DNA from: Brachymonas wangyanguii
Lineage (GTDB): Bacteria; Pseudomonadota; Gammaproteobacteria; Burkholderiales; Burkholderiaceae_C
Direction of reading: 5' to 3'
NCBI RefSeq assembly: GCF_045055315.1
Contig: NZ_CP173677.1
Location: 1,736,001 to 1,800,000 of the forward strand
DNA length: 64,000 bases
Shown piece by piece: positions 19,123 through 27,348 of the stretch. Each line of letters opens with the position of its first letter. Position 1 is the stretch's first letter. The notes under the pieces were generated by a model. That model had not been told where the DNA came from. It did not search any database and worked only from the letters and a program-made list of their open reading frames with translations. The position numbers and the translations under genes were made by a program.

Positions 19123-20271
19123 TTACCAGTCCATTTCCATGAAGAACAGCGCCGCCACCGCATCGATCAGGATCACGGTGAAGATCGATTGCACCACCGC
19201 CATGGTGGTGTGCTCGCCAACCGATTGCGCACTGCCCTGCACCTTGAAGCCTTCGGCACAGCCGATCATGGCGATCAGCACGGCCATGACCGGGGCCTTG
19301 CTCATGCCCAGGTAAAAGTGCAGCGCCGGAATGCTTTCCTGAATGATGGCCATGAACTGGCGCGGCGCGATGTCGAGCACGAGCGCGCACACCAGCATGC
19401 CGCCCGCCAGGCCGGACAGCATGGCGATAAAGGTCAGGATCGGCAGCCCGACCAGCAGGGCCAGCACACGCGGAATCACCAGCAGCTCCATCGGGTTCAG
19501 GCCCTGGGCGCGGATCGCATCGATTTCCTCGTTGGCGCGCATCGAGCCGATCTGGGCGGCAAAGGCGCTGGCAGTACGGCCGGCCACCAGGATGGCCGCC
19601 AGCAGCACGCCGAATTCACGCAAAAAGGCGAAACCGACCAGATTGACGGTGTAGATCGTGGCACCGAAATCGCGCAGGATGGTGGCGCCGAGAAAGGCCA
19701 CCACGGCACCCACCATGAAGTTCATCAGCACCACGATGGGCACGGCGCGGAAGGTGGTCTGGTCCAGGTGGGCAACCCAGGAAGTGATACGCCAGCGCCA
19801 GGGACGGAACAGGATACGGATCGACTGTTCCAGCACCAGACCGATAAAGCCCATGAAGGAGACGGCATGCGACCAGCCGCCCGCCATCAGCTCGCCCAGC
19901 GCGGCCAGCGTATCGATGACCGGCACGCGCTTGCGCCGCGGCGGCGGCTCGCCGGTCGTCTGCAGCGCCTGTGCCACCACCTGCAGCAGGGCGCGGCGTT
20001 CGGAGGGCAGCGGGGAATCTTCGGCCGCCAGGGCCGCCAGACGCGCGTCACCCAGCAGCTGGTGCAGCAGGCTGGCACCGGCGGTATCGATGGCGCCCAG
20101 GGCACCGGCATCGATACGGGTGGCATCGCCCAGATCGGTGTGCAGGCGGCGGACCTCGGCTTCGAGAGCGGCAAAGTGCGGCAGTGTCCAGTCCCCCTGC
20201 AGGTGCAGGGTGTCGCTTTCCCGGGCATAGGACAGCCCGGCGGTCTGGCTGGCAGCTCGCTTTTCACTCAT
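19123..20271 (-). CDS. MlaE-family permease with an N-terminal STAS domain
   Basis: A 382-aa protein. Residues about 12-105 form a STAS-like domain (pattern IDAGALGAIDTAGASLL near 74-90); in E. coli the STAS partner MlaB is a separate protein. The C-terminal 250 residues are the MlaE/YrbE permease with about five helices and the conserved GRTASAFAAQIGSM segment. It forms the membrane core of the lipid transporter. I start at 20271 (MSEKRA), because a TATAAT box lies 6 nt upstream of it and a longer start at 20316 would read through that box. Confidence 0.88.
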   Translation of the reverse strand: MSEKRAASQTAGLSYARESDTLHLQGDWTLPHFAALEAEVRRLHTDLGDATRIDAGALGAIDTAGASLLHQLLGDARLAALAAEDSPLPSERRALLQVVAQALQTTGEPPPRRKRVPVIDTLAALGELMAGGWSHAVSFMGFIGLVLEQSIRILFRPWRWRITSWVAHLDQTTFRAVPIVVLMNFMVGAVVAFLGATILRDFGATIYTVNLVGFAFLREFGVLLAAILVAGRTASAFAAQIGSMRANEEIDAIRAQGLNPMELLVIPRVLALLVGLPILTFIAMLSGLAGGMLVCALVLDIAPRQFMAIIQESIPALHFYLGMSKAPVMAVLIAMIGCAEGFKVQGSAQSVGEHTTMAVVQSIFTVILIDAVAALFFMEMDW

Positions 20272-20277
20272 CGTGGC

Positions 20278-20283
20278 ATTATA
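20278..20283 (-). promoter_or_regulatory. -10 box of the lipid transport operon
   Basis: The minus strand reads TATAAT 6 nt before the ATG at 20271. Transcription would then start at or next to the start codon, so the message may have no leader. The -35 region (about 20301-20306) is a poor match. Confidence 0.45.
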
Positions 20284-20323
20284 GCAAGGCTTGCCGGCAT
20301 CGGCAGGCCACGCCACAAATTCC

Positions 20324-20329
20324 TACAAT
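20324..20329 (+). promoter_or_regulatory. -10 box ahead of folA
   Basis: TACAAT ends 8 nt before the folA ATG at 20338, in a 66-nt region shared with the divergent lipid transport operon. A -35 is not clear. As for the divergent gene, the leader would be only a few nucleotides. Confidence 0.35.
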
Positions 20330-20337
20330 GTCCTTCC

Positions 20338-20841
20338 ATGACACACGATACACCGCATCTGCACCTGATCTATGCCCGCGCACGCAATGGCGTGATTGGC
20401 AAGGACAACCGCCTGCCCTGGCACCTGCCGGAGGATCTGGCGCATTTCAAGCGCCAGACGCTGGGCGCGCCGGTGATCATGGGCCGGCTGACCTGGGACA
20501 GCCTGCCGCCGCGTTTCCGGCCGTTGCCGGGCCGCATCAATGTGGTAATCACGCGCCAGACCGGCTGGCAGGCCGAGGGCGCGCAGGTGGCGCACAGCCT
20601 GGAGCAGGCGCTGGCGCTGTGCGGCGATGCCGAGGTCGCCTGGGTGATGGGCGGCGCGCAGATCTACACGCAGGCCCTGCCGCTGGCGCGCCGCGTGCTG
20701 GTGACGGAAATCGATGCCGATGTCGAGGGCGATGCCCATATGCCGGCACTGGGCGCGGAATGGCAGGAAACCGCGCGCGAGGCGCATGTCAGCGCGGATG
20801 GCCTGGGCTATGCGTTCGTGACCTACGAGCGCAAGCGCTGA
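20338..20841 (+). CDS. folA: Dihydrofolate reductase
   Basis: A 167-aa cytosolic enzyme that reduces dihydrofolate to tetrahydrofolate with NADPH, refilling the pool used by thymidylate synthase. The motifs are NGVIGKDNRLPWHLPEDL near 17-34, IMGRLTW near 47-53 and VMGGAQIY near 103-110. The usual Lys of MGRKTW is Leu here. The ATG at 20338 gives the normal length; the frame is open far upstream but only as the antisense of the lipid transport genes. Confidence 0.94.
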   Translation: MTHDTPHLHLIYARARNGVIGKDNRLPWHLPEDLAHFKRQTLGAPVIMGRLTWDSLPPRFRPLPGRINVVITRQTGWQAEGAQVAHSLEQALALCGDAEVAWVMGGAQIYTQALPLARRVLVTEIDADVEGDAHMPALGAEWQETAREAHVSADGLGYAFVTYERKR

Positions 20842-20854
20842 AGGGCACTCACAC

Positions 20855-21439
20855 TCAATCGGCCTGGCGCTCCAGCGCTTCGCCAATCGCGTAGTAGTGG
20901 CCACCCGAGACATGGTGCAGGCTGCGCAGGGCCGGATCGGCCTGCTCGAAATGCCAGCGGCCGTGGTGGAACACGCGTTCATCCGCCCAGGCAGCGGTGA
21001 TGTTGGCAATGAACAGGTCGTAACTCTGCTGGTTGTGCGCTTCCGGAATCAGCTCGCAGGCCAGCCAGGCGGAACAGCCGGCAACAAAGGGCTGGTCCAC
21101 GCCGTCCACCTCGAACAGCCCGGCACCGGCCTGTGCCAGCTTGGCCGGCTCATCGTGCCAGCTGTGGCTGCCCAGGTACTGGGTCAGCTCCACCTGCGCC
21201 ACATTCGGCACCTGGATCACCATGCCACCGCCCTGCTCCACCAGCTCGCGCGTCTTGGCCGACTTGTCCAGCACCACGGTGAGCCGCGGCGGCGCATAAT
21301 CGAGCACGCAGACCCAGGCCGCGGCCATCACGTTGGAGACGCCGCCGTGGCGCGCCGATACCAGTACCGTGGGGCCGTGGTTGAGAAGCCGGAACGCCTT
21401 GTCGAGCGCCACGGGGGTCATGTGGGGAGGCAAATGCAT
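20855..21439 (-). CDS. Flavin reductase family protein
   Basis: A 194-aa FMN-binding split-barrel protein (flavin reductase-like domain, about 10-165). Landmarks are NHGPTVLVSA near 20-29, NVMAAAWVCVLDY near 36-48 and DKSAKTRE near 58-65. Such proteins reduce flavins or act as small flavoprotein oxidoreductases; the physiological partner is unknown. Starts at 21439 and 21421 are both possible, neither with a strong ribosome site. It is convergent with folA, separated by 13 nt. Confidence 0.8.
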   Translation of the reverse strand: MHLPPHMTPVALDKAFRLLNHGPTVLVSARHGGVSNVMAAAWVCVLDYAPPRLTVVLDKSAKTRELVEQGGGMVIQVPNVAQVELTQYLGSHSWHDEPAKLAQAGAGLFEVDGVDQPFVAGCSAWLACELIPEAHNQQSYDLFIANITAAWADERVFHHGRWHFEQADPALRSLHHVSGGHYYAIGEALERQAD

Positions 21440-21550
21440 GGTGGAATGGTGCAGCTGCGGCGACAATACGCCCTGCCAGCCAGGAAAATCGTGCAGCCGG
21501 AATGATAGCGGCATGGGCCGATTCGTGCGCGGCGCAATCGGGGAAATCCC

Positions 21551-22108
21551 ATGGCCGCGCCGGACTTCCCGTGCCGGCACCCCATCCCTGTTGGAATCAT
21601 CGTGATCTTCGCCATTCTCCTTTATGCCGCGGCCGTCGTGGCGGCCAACCTGACGATTGCCGCTTTCGGGCCATGGGTCTCGCCGATCAATGCCTTTGTG
21701 CTGATCGGCCTGGACCTGACGCTGCGCGACTGGCTGCATGTGCGCGTGCGACCGTGGCAAATGCTGGCAGTGATCGCCGCATCCGGCCTGATCTCCTACC
21801 TGTTGAACCCGGCGGCTGGCCAGATTGCCATCGCCAGTGCCATCAGCTTTACGCTGGCAGCGCTGGTGGACTGGCTGGTGTTTGCCTACAGCAAGGGCAG
21901 CTGGCTGCAGCGCGCGATGCGCTCGAATATCGCCGGTGCCGCCGTCGATTCGCTGGCGTTTCCGACGCTGGCGTTTGGCGTGCTGATGCCATCGATCGTG
22001 ATCCTGCAGTTTGTCGCCAAGGTCGCCGGTGGCGCGCTCTGGGCCTATGCGCTACGGCGCCTGTTCGAGAAGCAGGAGCAGGTGCATGGCCAGGGACACC
22101 GGCCGTAA
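21551..22108 (+). CDS. VUT-family (queuosine precursor transporter-like) membrane protein
   Basis: A 185-aa protein with about five to six hydrophobic helices. The SPINAFVLIGLDLTLRD segment near 44-60 and the NIAGAAVDSLAFPTLAFG segment near 126-143 fit the VUT/YhhQ family, which imports precursors of queuosine. The start codon is uncertain; ATG 21551 is the first one, and the conserved part begins near residue 14. It is divergent from the flavin reductase gene. Confidence 0.7.
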   Translation: MAAPDFPCRHPIPVGIIVIFAILLYAAAVVAANLTIAAFGPWVSPINAFVLIGLDLTLRDWLHVRVRPWQMLAVIAASGLISYLLNPAAGQIAIASAISFTLAALVDWLVFAYSKGSWLQRAMRSNIAGAAVDSLAFPTLAFGVLMPSIVILQFVAKVAGGALWAYALRRLFEKQEQVHGQGHRP

Positions 22109-22222
22109 ATCCGAGCCTGGACGATAATGCCCGCTGGCTGGGTCGCCAGTTGGGTAGCCAGCACCTCCATGCGCTTGTCACACGATGGCAAGCCCTTGTT
22201 TTTGAAAAGGAATATCAGCACC

Positions 22223-23008
22223 ATGCAAATCGCCACCTGGAATGTCAACTCGCTCAACGTCCGCCTGCCCCAGGTGCTGGACTGGCTCGCCGCCAACCCG
22301 GACGTGGAGATTCTGGCGCTGCAGGAAACCAAGCTGACCGATGACAAGTTTCCGCTGCAGGCGATTGTCGATGCCGGCTACCACTGCGAGTTTTTTGGCC
22401 AGAAGACCTATAACGGCGTGGCACTGATCTCGCGCGAGAAGCCGGTCGATGTGGTGCGCAACATCCCGGGCATGGACTGCGACATGGCGCGCGTACTCAG
22501 TGGCACCTATACCGCGCCCAACGGCCAGCCGATGCGCGTGGTGGGCGCCTATTTTCCCAATGGCCAGGCGCCGGGCACCGACAAGTTCGCCTACAAGATG
22601 CGCTGGCTCGATGCCATGCGCGAATGGCTGCGTGCCGAGCTGCTGCGCACGCCGCAGCTGCTGGTCATGGGCGACTACAACATCACTTTTGACGACCTGG
22701 ATGTGTGGGACCCAGAAGGCCTGCGCGAAACCATCCATTGCACCACCGAGGAGCGCACCCATCTGCAGGCGCTGATCGGCCTGGGCCTGCACGATAGCCT
22801 GCGCCTGTTCCCGCAACCGGAAAAATCGTACAGCTGGTGGGATTACCGCAACTTCGCCTTCCGCCGCAACAACGGCATGCGCATCGACCACATCCTGGTC
22901 AGCGACGCGCTCAAGCCGCTGGTACAGGCCTGCGTGATCGACAAGGCACCGCGCCGCAACGAGCGCCCGAGTGACCATACGCCGGTGGTAGTGACACTGG
23001 GCGTCTGA
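22223..23008 (+). CDS. xth: Exodeoxyribonuclease III
   Basis: A 261-aa apurinic/apyrimidinic endonuclease and 3'-exonuclease of the ExoIII family. It starts MQIATWNVNS; metal ligand Glu35 lies in LALQETKL, the catalytic pattern MGDYNI is near 152-157, and SDHTPV near the C terminus supplies the active-site Asp-His pair. The ATG at 22223 was chosen because the fold starts there. A GATAAT box at 22123-22128 may be its -10. Confidence 0.94.
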   Translation: MQIATWNVNSLNVRLPQVLDWLAANPDVEILALQETKLTDDKFPLQAIVDAGYHCEFFGQKTYNGVALISREKPVDVVRNIPGMDCDMARVLSGTYTAPNGQPMRVVGAYFPNGQAPGTDKFAYKMRWLDAMREWLRAELLRTPQLLVMGDYNITFDDLDVWDPEGLRETIHCTTEERTHLQALIGLGLHDSLRLFPQPEKSYSWWDYRNFAFRRNNGMRIDHILVSDALKPLVQACVIDKAPRRNERPSDHTPVVVTLGV

Positions 23009-23074
23009 CCTCTACTTCAAATTACTTTTTGAAATTAAAAAACAAGAAATTATTCGTTTTCAAAATGAAGGCAG

Positions 23075-23111
23075 CCGGACAAGATGCAGATCTGTCCGGT
23101 TTTTCTTTTTT
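23075..23111 (+). terminator. Rho-independent terminator between xth and the first sulfate-binding gene
   Basis: A perfect stem CCGGACA/TGTCCGG (23075-23081 with 23093-23099) is followed by TTTTTCTTTTTT. The next start codon is only 18 nt beyond the T-run. The structure may end xth transcripts, or act as a conditional stop in the leader of the sulfate operon. Upstream, 23015-23070 can form a weak AT-rich hairpin (CTTCA/TGAAG and TTTTGAAA/TTTCAAAA). Confidence 0.8.
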
Positions 23112-23129
23112 GGAAAGGTAATTTCGATC

Positions 23130-24266
23130 ATGACACGCTCTGACTCCCAAGCCGCCCCCCGCTCACTCCAACGTCGTACCTTGCTGCGTTCCGGCAGTGC
23201 CCTGCTGGTCACCATGGGGGCTGGTGCGTTGCTGCAGGCCTGCTCCGGACAGGGCAGCAGCCCGGCCGCCGCGCCGGCCAGTGCCGCATCGGCTCCTGCA
23301 GCCGTCGCCTCTGGCAATGGCAAGAACATCACCCTGCTCAACGTCAGCTATGACCCGACGCGCGAGCTGTACGCCGAACTGAACCAGGCCTTTGCCGCGC
23401 AGTACCAGAAGGATACCGGCAGCACGGTGACCATCCGCCAGTCGCATGGCGGCTCCGGCAAGCAGGCGCTGTCGGTACTGGGCGGCCTGAAGGCCGATGT
23501 GGTGACGCTGGCGCTGGCTGCCGATATCGACGTGCTGGCCAAGCAAGGCCAGCTGCTGCCGGCCGACTGGCAGCAGCGCCTGCCGCACAACAGCACGCCC
23601 TACTCCAGCACCATCGTGTTCCTGGTGCGCAAGGGCAACCCCAAGGGCATCCAGGACTGGGGCGACCTGGTCAAGCCGGGCGTAGCCGTGATCACGCCCA
23701 ACCCCAAGACTTCCGGCGGTGCGCGCTGGAACTATCTGGCGGCCTGGGGCTATGCGCTGGAGAAAAACGGCCAGTCGGCCGAGAAGGCACGTGATTTCGT
23801 CTCGCAGCTGTATCGCAACGTGCCGGTGCTGGATTCGGGCGCGCGCGGCTCGCTGATCACCTTTACCCAGCGTGGCCAGGGCGATGTGCTGCTGTCGTGG
23901 GAGAACGAGGCCTACATGGCGCTGAAGGAAGCCGGTGGCGACCAGTTCGAGATCGTCACGCCTTCGGTCAGCATCCTGGCCGAACCGCCGGTGGCGCTGG
24001 TGGACAAGAACGTGGATGCCAATGGCACCCGCGCTGCCGCCGAGGCCTATCTGCACTACCTGTACACGCCCGAGGCGCAGCGCCTGATCGGCAAGCATTT
24101 CTACCGCCCCTCGGATGCCGAGGTGGCGAAGGAGTTTGCCGACAAGTACGCCCAGGTCAAGCTGTTCACGATTGACGAAGTGTCTGGTGGCTGGACCAAG
24201 ACCCAGCAGGAGCACTTTGCTGATGGCGGTATCTACGACCAGATCTTTGCCAATGCACGCAAATAA
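23130..24266 (+). CDS. Sulfate ABC transporter substrate-binding protein, Tat-type lipoprotein (copy 1)
   Basis: A 378-aa periplasmic sulfate-binding protein of the Sbp/CysP family. The N terminus has a twin arginine (QRRTLL near 14-19), a hydrophobic core and a lipobox LLQAC (Cys38), followed by a Ser/Ala/Pro linker to about residue 60. The binding fold then follows, with QSHGGSGKQ near 108-116 and VRKGNPKGI near 167-175. The nearest family members in enterobacteria are Sec-exported and soluble. The ribosome site AAGG lies 11 nt upstream of ATG. It is the first of two tandem paralogues ahead of cysT. Confidence 0.88.
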   Translation: MTRSDSQAAPRSLQRRTLLRSGSALLVTMGAGALLQACSGQGSSPAAAPASAASAPAAVASGNGKNITLLNVSYDPTRELYAELNQAFAAQYQKDTGSTVTIRQSHGGSGKQALSVLGGLKADVVTLALAADIDVLAKQGQLLPADWQQRLPHNSTPYSSTIVFLVRKGNPKGIQDWGDLVKPGVAVITPNPKTSGGARWNYLAAWGYALEKNGQSAEKARDFVSQLYRNVPVLDSGARGSLITFTQRGQGDVLLSWENEAYMALKEAGGDQFEIVTPSVSILAEPPVALVDKNVDANGTRAAAEAYLHYLYTPEAQRLIGKHFYRPSDAEVAKEFADKYAQVKLFTIDEVSGGWTKTQQEHFADGGIYDQIFANARK

Positions 24267-24320
24267 GCGCTCCTTATAAGATAAACAACATAACAAAACT
24301 ACTATTTATTCGTTCCCTGT

Positions 24321-24361
24321 TGGGTCAGGAGCTCCTAGGATAGCTTCCTGACCCATTTTTT
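24321..24361 (+). terminator. Rho-independent terminator between the two sulfate-binding genes
   Basis: A ten-base perfect stem TGGGTCAGGA/TCCTGACCCA (24321-24330 with 24346-24355), extended inside by GCT/AGC, is followed by TTTTTT. Only 23 nt separate it from the start codon of the second binding-protein gene, so that gene needs read-through or a promoter within the first gene. Confidence 0.85.
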
Positions 24362-24384
24362 ATTCCAACCGATTCCGTATTGCC

Positions 24385-25482
24385 ATGACTTCTGCCCGCC
24401 AAGACTCCTCCCGTTCCTTCAGCCGTCGCAGCCTGCTGCGCGGCACCAGCCTGGCGATTGCCGCACTCGGCACCGGCCTGGTGCTGCAAGGCTGCTCCAA
24501 GGGCGGCAGCGACGGCGCTGCTTCGGCCGCAGCACCGGCCTCGCAAGCGACCGCTGCAGCCAGCGACAGCAACAAGCTGCTGAACGTGAGCTATGACGTC
24601 TCGCGGGAGTTCTACAAGGAACTGAACCCGCTGTTCCAAAAGGACAAGGGCATCGAGGTGCAGCAGTCGCACGGCGGCAGCAGCAAGCAGGTGCGCAGCG
24701 TGGCTGATGGTCTGCAGGCCGACGTCGTCACCATGAACCAGGCCAGCGACATCGATTTCCTGGCTGGCAAAGGCCTGGTGGACCAGGACTGGGCGAGCAA
24801 GTTCCCGAACAACGCCGCGCCCAATACGTCACTGTCGGTGATTCTGGTGCGCAAGGGCAACCCCAAGCAGATCCACGACTGGGCCGACCTGGCCAAGGCT
24901 GGCGTGCAGCCCATCATTCCCAACCCCAAGACCGCCGGCAATGGCCGCTACACCTGGCTGGCCGTGTGGGGCTCGGCACTGAAGTCCGGCGCCAGCGCCG
25001 ACCAGGCACGCAGCCAGACCGCGCAGGTGTTTGCCAACGTGCCGGTGCTGGACGGCGGCGGCCGTGCCGCCACCACCACCTTTGCCCAGCGCCAGATCGG
25101 CGATGCCCTGGCCACGTTCGAGAGCGAAGTGCCGCTGATCAAGAAGGAGTTTGGCGACAACTTCGAGGTGATCTACCCGAAGTGGACGGTGCTGGCCGAA
25201 AACCCGGTCGCCATCGTCAACCCGGTGGTGGACAAGAAAGGCACGCGCCAGGCCGCGACCGATTACCTGAACTTCCTGTGGTCGCCGCAGGCACAGGAAC
25301 TGGCCGCCAAGCACCATCTGCGCCCGCGTGACGAAGCCGTGCTGGCCAAGTTTGCCGATGCCTTCCCGCAGCAGCAGACCTTTACCGTGGACGAGCTGTT
25401 CGGCGGCTGGAGCCAGGCCCAGAAGGACCATTTTGCCGATGGCGGCTTCTACGACCAGGCCGTGGCCCAGCAGAAGAAGTAA
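24385..25482 (+). CDS. Sulfate ABC transporter substrate-binding protein, Tat-type lipoprotein (copy 2)
   Basis: A 365-aa paralogue of the preceding gene. It has the same layout: twin arginine (SRRSLL near 13-18), hydrophobic core, lipobox VLQGC (Cys37) and an Ala-rich linker to about 60. The binding fold has QSHGGSSKQ near 92-100, MNQASDIDFL near 114-123 and VRKGNPKQI near 152-160. The two proteins are clearly diverged, not a fresh duplication, and may differ in affinity or in anion (sulfate versus thiosulfate). It is followed after 60 nt by cysT. Confidence 0.88.
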   Translation: MTSARQDSSRSFSRRSLLRGTSLAIAALGTGLVLQGCSKGGSDGAASAAAPASQATAAASDSNKLLNVSYDVSREFYKELNPLFQKDKGIEVQQSHGGSSKQVRSVADGLQADVVTMNQASDIDFLAGKGLVDQDWASKFPNNAAPNTSLSVILVRKGNPKQIHDWADLAKAGVQPIIPNPKTAGNGRYTWLAVWGSALKSGASADQARSQTAQVFANVPVLDGGGRAATTTFAQRQIGDALATFESEVPLIKKEFGDNFEVIYPKWTVLAENPVAIVNPVVDKKGTRQAATDYLNFLWSPQAQELAAKHHLRPRDEAVLAKFADAFPQQQTFTVDELFGGWSQAQKDHFADGGFYDQAVAQQKK

Positions 25483-25542
25483 GCCCGGCCACCCGGGTCG
25501 CTCGCCTGAGCGGCCCGCTGCCATCGCCTGATCCGTATCGCC

Positions 25543-26466
25543 ATGAGTTCCGCCACCTTGACCGCCCCTCTTGACCAAGCCCCCCGCCCGCAGCCGGCCC
25601 CCAAAGTGCCGGCCGTGGCGGCAACGCGTCGCCCCTGGCGCAATCCGCTGCTGCGCAGCCACAGCATTCTGCCGGGCTTCAACCTGTCGCTCGGCATTTC
25701 GGTGCTGTACCTGAGCCTGATCGTGCTGATCCCGCTGGCGACCGTGTTTTTCACCGCCGGCCAGCTCAGCCTGGCGCAGTTCTGGCGCATTGCCAGTGAC
25801 CCGCAGGTGGTGGCGTCGTACAAGCTGACTTTTGGTGCCTCGCTGGTGGCGGCCAGCATCAACGCCGTGTTCGGCATGCTGGTGGCCTGGGTGCTGGTGC
25901 GCTATGAATTCCCCGGCCGCCGCCTGCTCGATGCCATGGTGGATCTGCCGTTTGCGCTGCCGACCGCCGTGGCCGGCATCGCGCTGACCGGCCTGTATGC
26001 GCAGAATGGCTGGATCGGCAGCCTGCTGCCGTTCAAGGTCAGCTACACGCCGCTGGGCGTGATGCTGGCACTGACCTTTATCGGCCTGCCCTTCGTGGTG
26101 CGCACGGTGCAACCTGTGCTGCAGGACCTGCACCAGGAACAGGAAGAAGCCGCTGCCATGCTGGGTGCCAGCCGGCTGCAGACCTTCCGCCGCGTGATCC
26201 TGCCGACGCTGGCGCCGGCGCTGCTGACCGGCTTCTCGCTCGCCTTTGCGCGTGCGCTGGGTGAGTACGGCTCGGTCATCTTCATTGCCGGCAACATCCC
26301 GTTCAAGACCGAGATCACCGCGCTGCTCATCATCAGCAAGGTGGAACAGTTCGATATCCCCGGTGCCTCGGTGATTGCCGTGGTGATGCTGCTGGCCGCC
26401 TTTGCCATGCTGCTGGCTATCAACCTGCTGCAGGCCTGGAGCCGTCGCCGCACGGCGACCGTCTGA
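25543..26466 (+). CDS. cysT: Sulfate ABC transporter permease CysT
   Basis: A 307-aa inner-membrane permease with about six helices after an N-terminal Pro-rich cytosolic stretch of about 45 residues. The EAA loop that docks the ATPase is EEAAAMLGASRLQTFRRV near 201-218. It pairs with CysW. The upstream spacing of 60 nt has no terminator, so it belongs to the same operon as the second binding protein. Confidence 0.92.
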   Translation: MSSATLTAPLDQAPRPQPAPKVPAVAATRRPWRNPLLRSHSILPGFNLSLGISVLYLSLIVLIPLATVFFTAGQLSLAQFWRIASDPQVVASYKLTFGASLVAASINAVFGMLVAWVLVRYEFPGRRLLDAMVDLPFALPTAVAGIALTGLYAQNGWIGSLLPFKVSYTPLGVMLALTFIGLPFVVRTVQPVLQDLHQEQEEAAAMLGASRLQTFRRVILPTLAPALLTGFSLAFARALGEYGSVIFIAGNIPFKTEITALLIISKVEQFDIPGASVIAVVMLLAAFAMLLAINLLQAWSRRRTATV

Positions 26467-26481
26467 CCGGAGGAGAATCCC

Positions 26482-27327
26482 ATGTCTGCTGCTGTTGCCA
26501 AACGCCCCACCCCCGTCAACCAGGAACCACTGTGGCTGCGTGTCACGCTGATCAGCATCGCCGTGCTGTTCATGGCGTTGTTCCTGCTGGTACCGCTGTT
26601 CAGCATCTTCTATGAAGCGCTGCGCCAGGGCCTGGCGGTGTACTGGGCCGCCATCACCGATCCCGATGCGCTCTCGGCCATCAAGCTGACGCTGCTGGCC
26701 GCCGGTATCGCGCTGCCGTTGAACGCGATTTTCGGCATTGCCGCGGCCTGGGCCATCACCAAATTCGATTTCCGCGGCAAGAGCGTGCTGCTGACGCTGA
26801 TCGACCTGCCGTTTTCCGTATCGCCGGTGATTGCCGGCCTGGCGCTGGTGCTGATCTATGGCGCCAACAGCCTGATCGGCGGCTGGCTGGAAGCACACGG
26901 CCTGCAGGTGATTTTCGCCGTGCCGGGCATCGTGATCGCCACCGTGTTCATCACCTTCCCGTTCGTGGCGCGTGAACTGATTCCGCTGATGCAGCAACAG
27001 GGCAGCTCCGAGGAAGAAGCGGCGCGCATCCTGGGTGCCAGCGGCTGGCAGATTTTCCGCCGCGTCACGCTGCCCAACATCAAGTGGGCGCTGCTCTACG
27101 GCCTGATCCTGAGCAATGCGCGGGCCATGGGCGAGTTTGGTGCCGTGTCCATCGTCTCCGGCCATATCCGCGGCCAGACCAACACCATGCCGCTGCACAT
27201 CGAGGTGGTCTACAACGAATACCAGTTTGCCGCCGCCTTTGCCGTGTCGTCCCTGCTGGCGCTGCTGGCCCTGGTAACGCTGGTGCTGAAATTCATCGTC
27301 GAGCGCCGCGCGCTGCCGGCCCGCTGA
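26482..27327 (+). CDS. cysW: Sulfate ABC transporter permease CysW
   Basis: A 281-aa inner-membrane permease with about six helices. The EAA loop is EEEAARILGASGWQIFRRV near 175-193. It starts 15 nt after cysT with a GGAGGAG-type site and pairs with CysT in the translocation pore. Confidence 0.92.
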   Translation: MSAAVAKRPTPVNQEPLWLRVTLISIAVLFMALFLLVPLFSIFYEALRQGLAVYWAAITDPDALSAIKLTLLAAGIALPLNAIFGIAAAWAITKFDFRGKSVLLTLIDLPFSVSPVIAGLALVLIYGANSLIGGWLEAHGLQVIFAVPGIVIATVFITFPFVARELIPLMQQQGSSEEEAARILGASGWQIFRRVTLPNIKWALLYGLILSNARAMGEFGAVSIVSGHIRGQTNTMPLHIEVVYNEYQFAAAFAVSSLLALLALVTLVLKFIVERRALPAR

Positions 27328-27348
27328 GCCACATAAGAGTCAAGAACC

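Noticed and set aside
18331..20337. Long open frame running upstream of folA on the plus strand
   Set aside because: It is antisense to the lipid transport operon, a common effect of high GC content; only the last 167 codons are dihydrofolate reductase.
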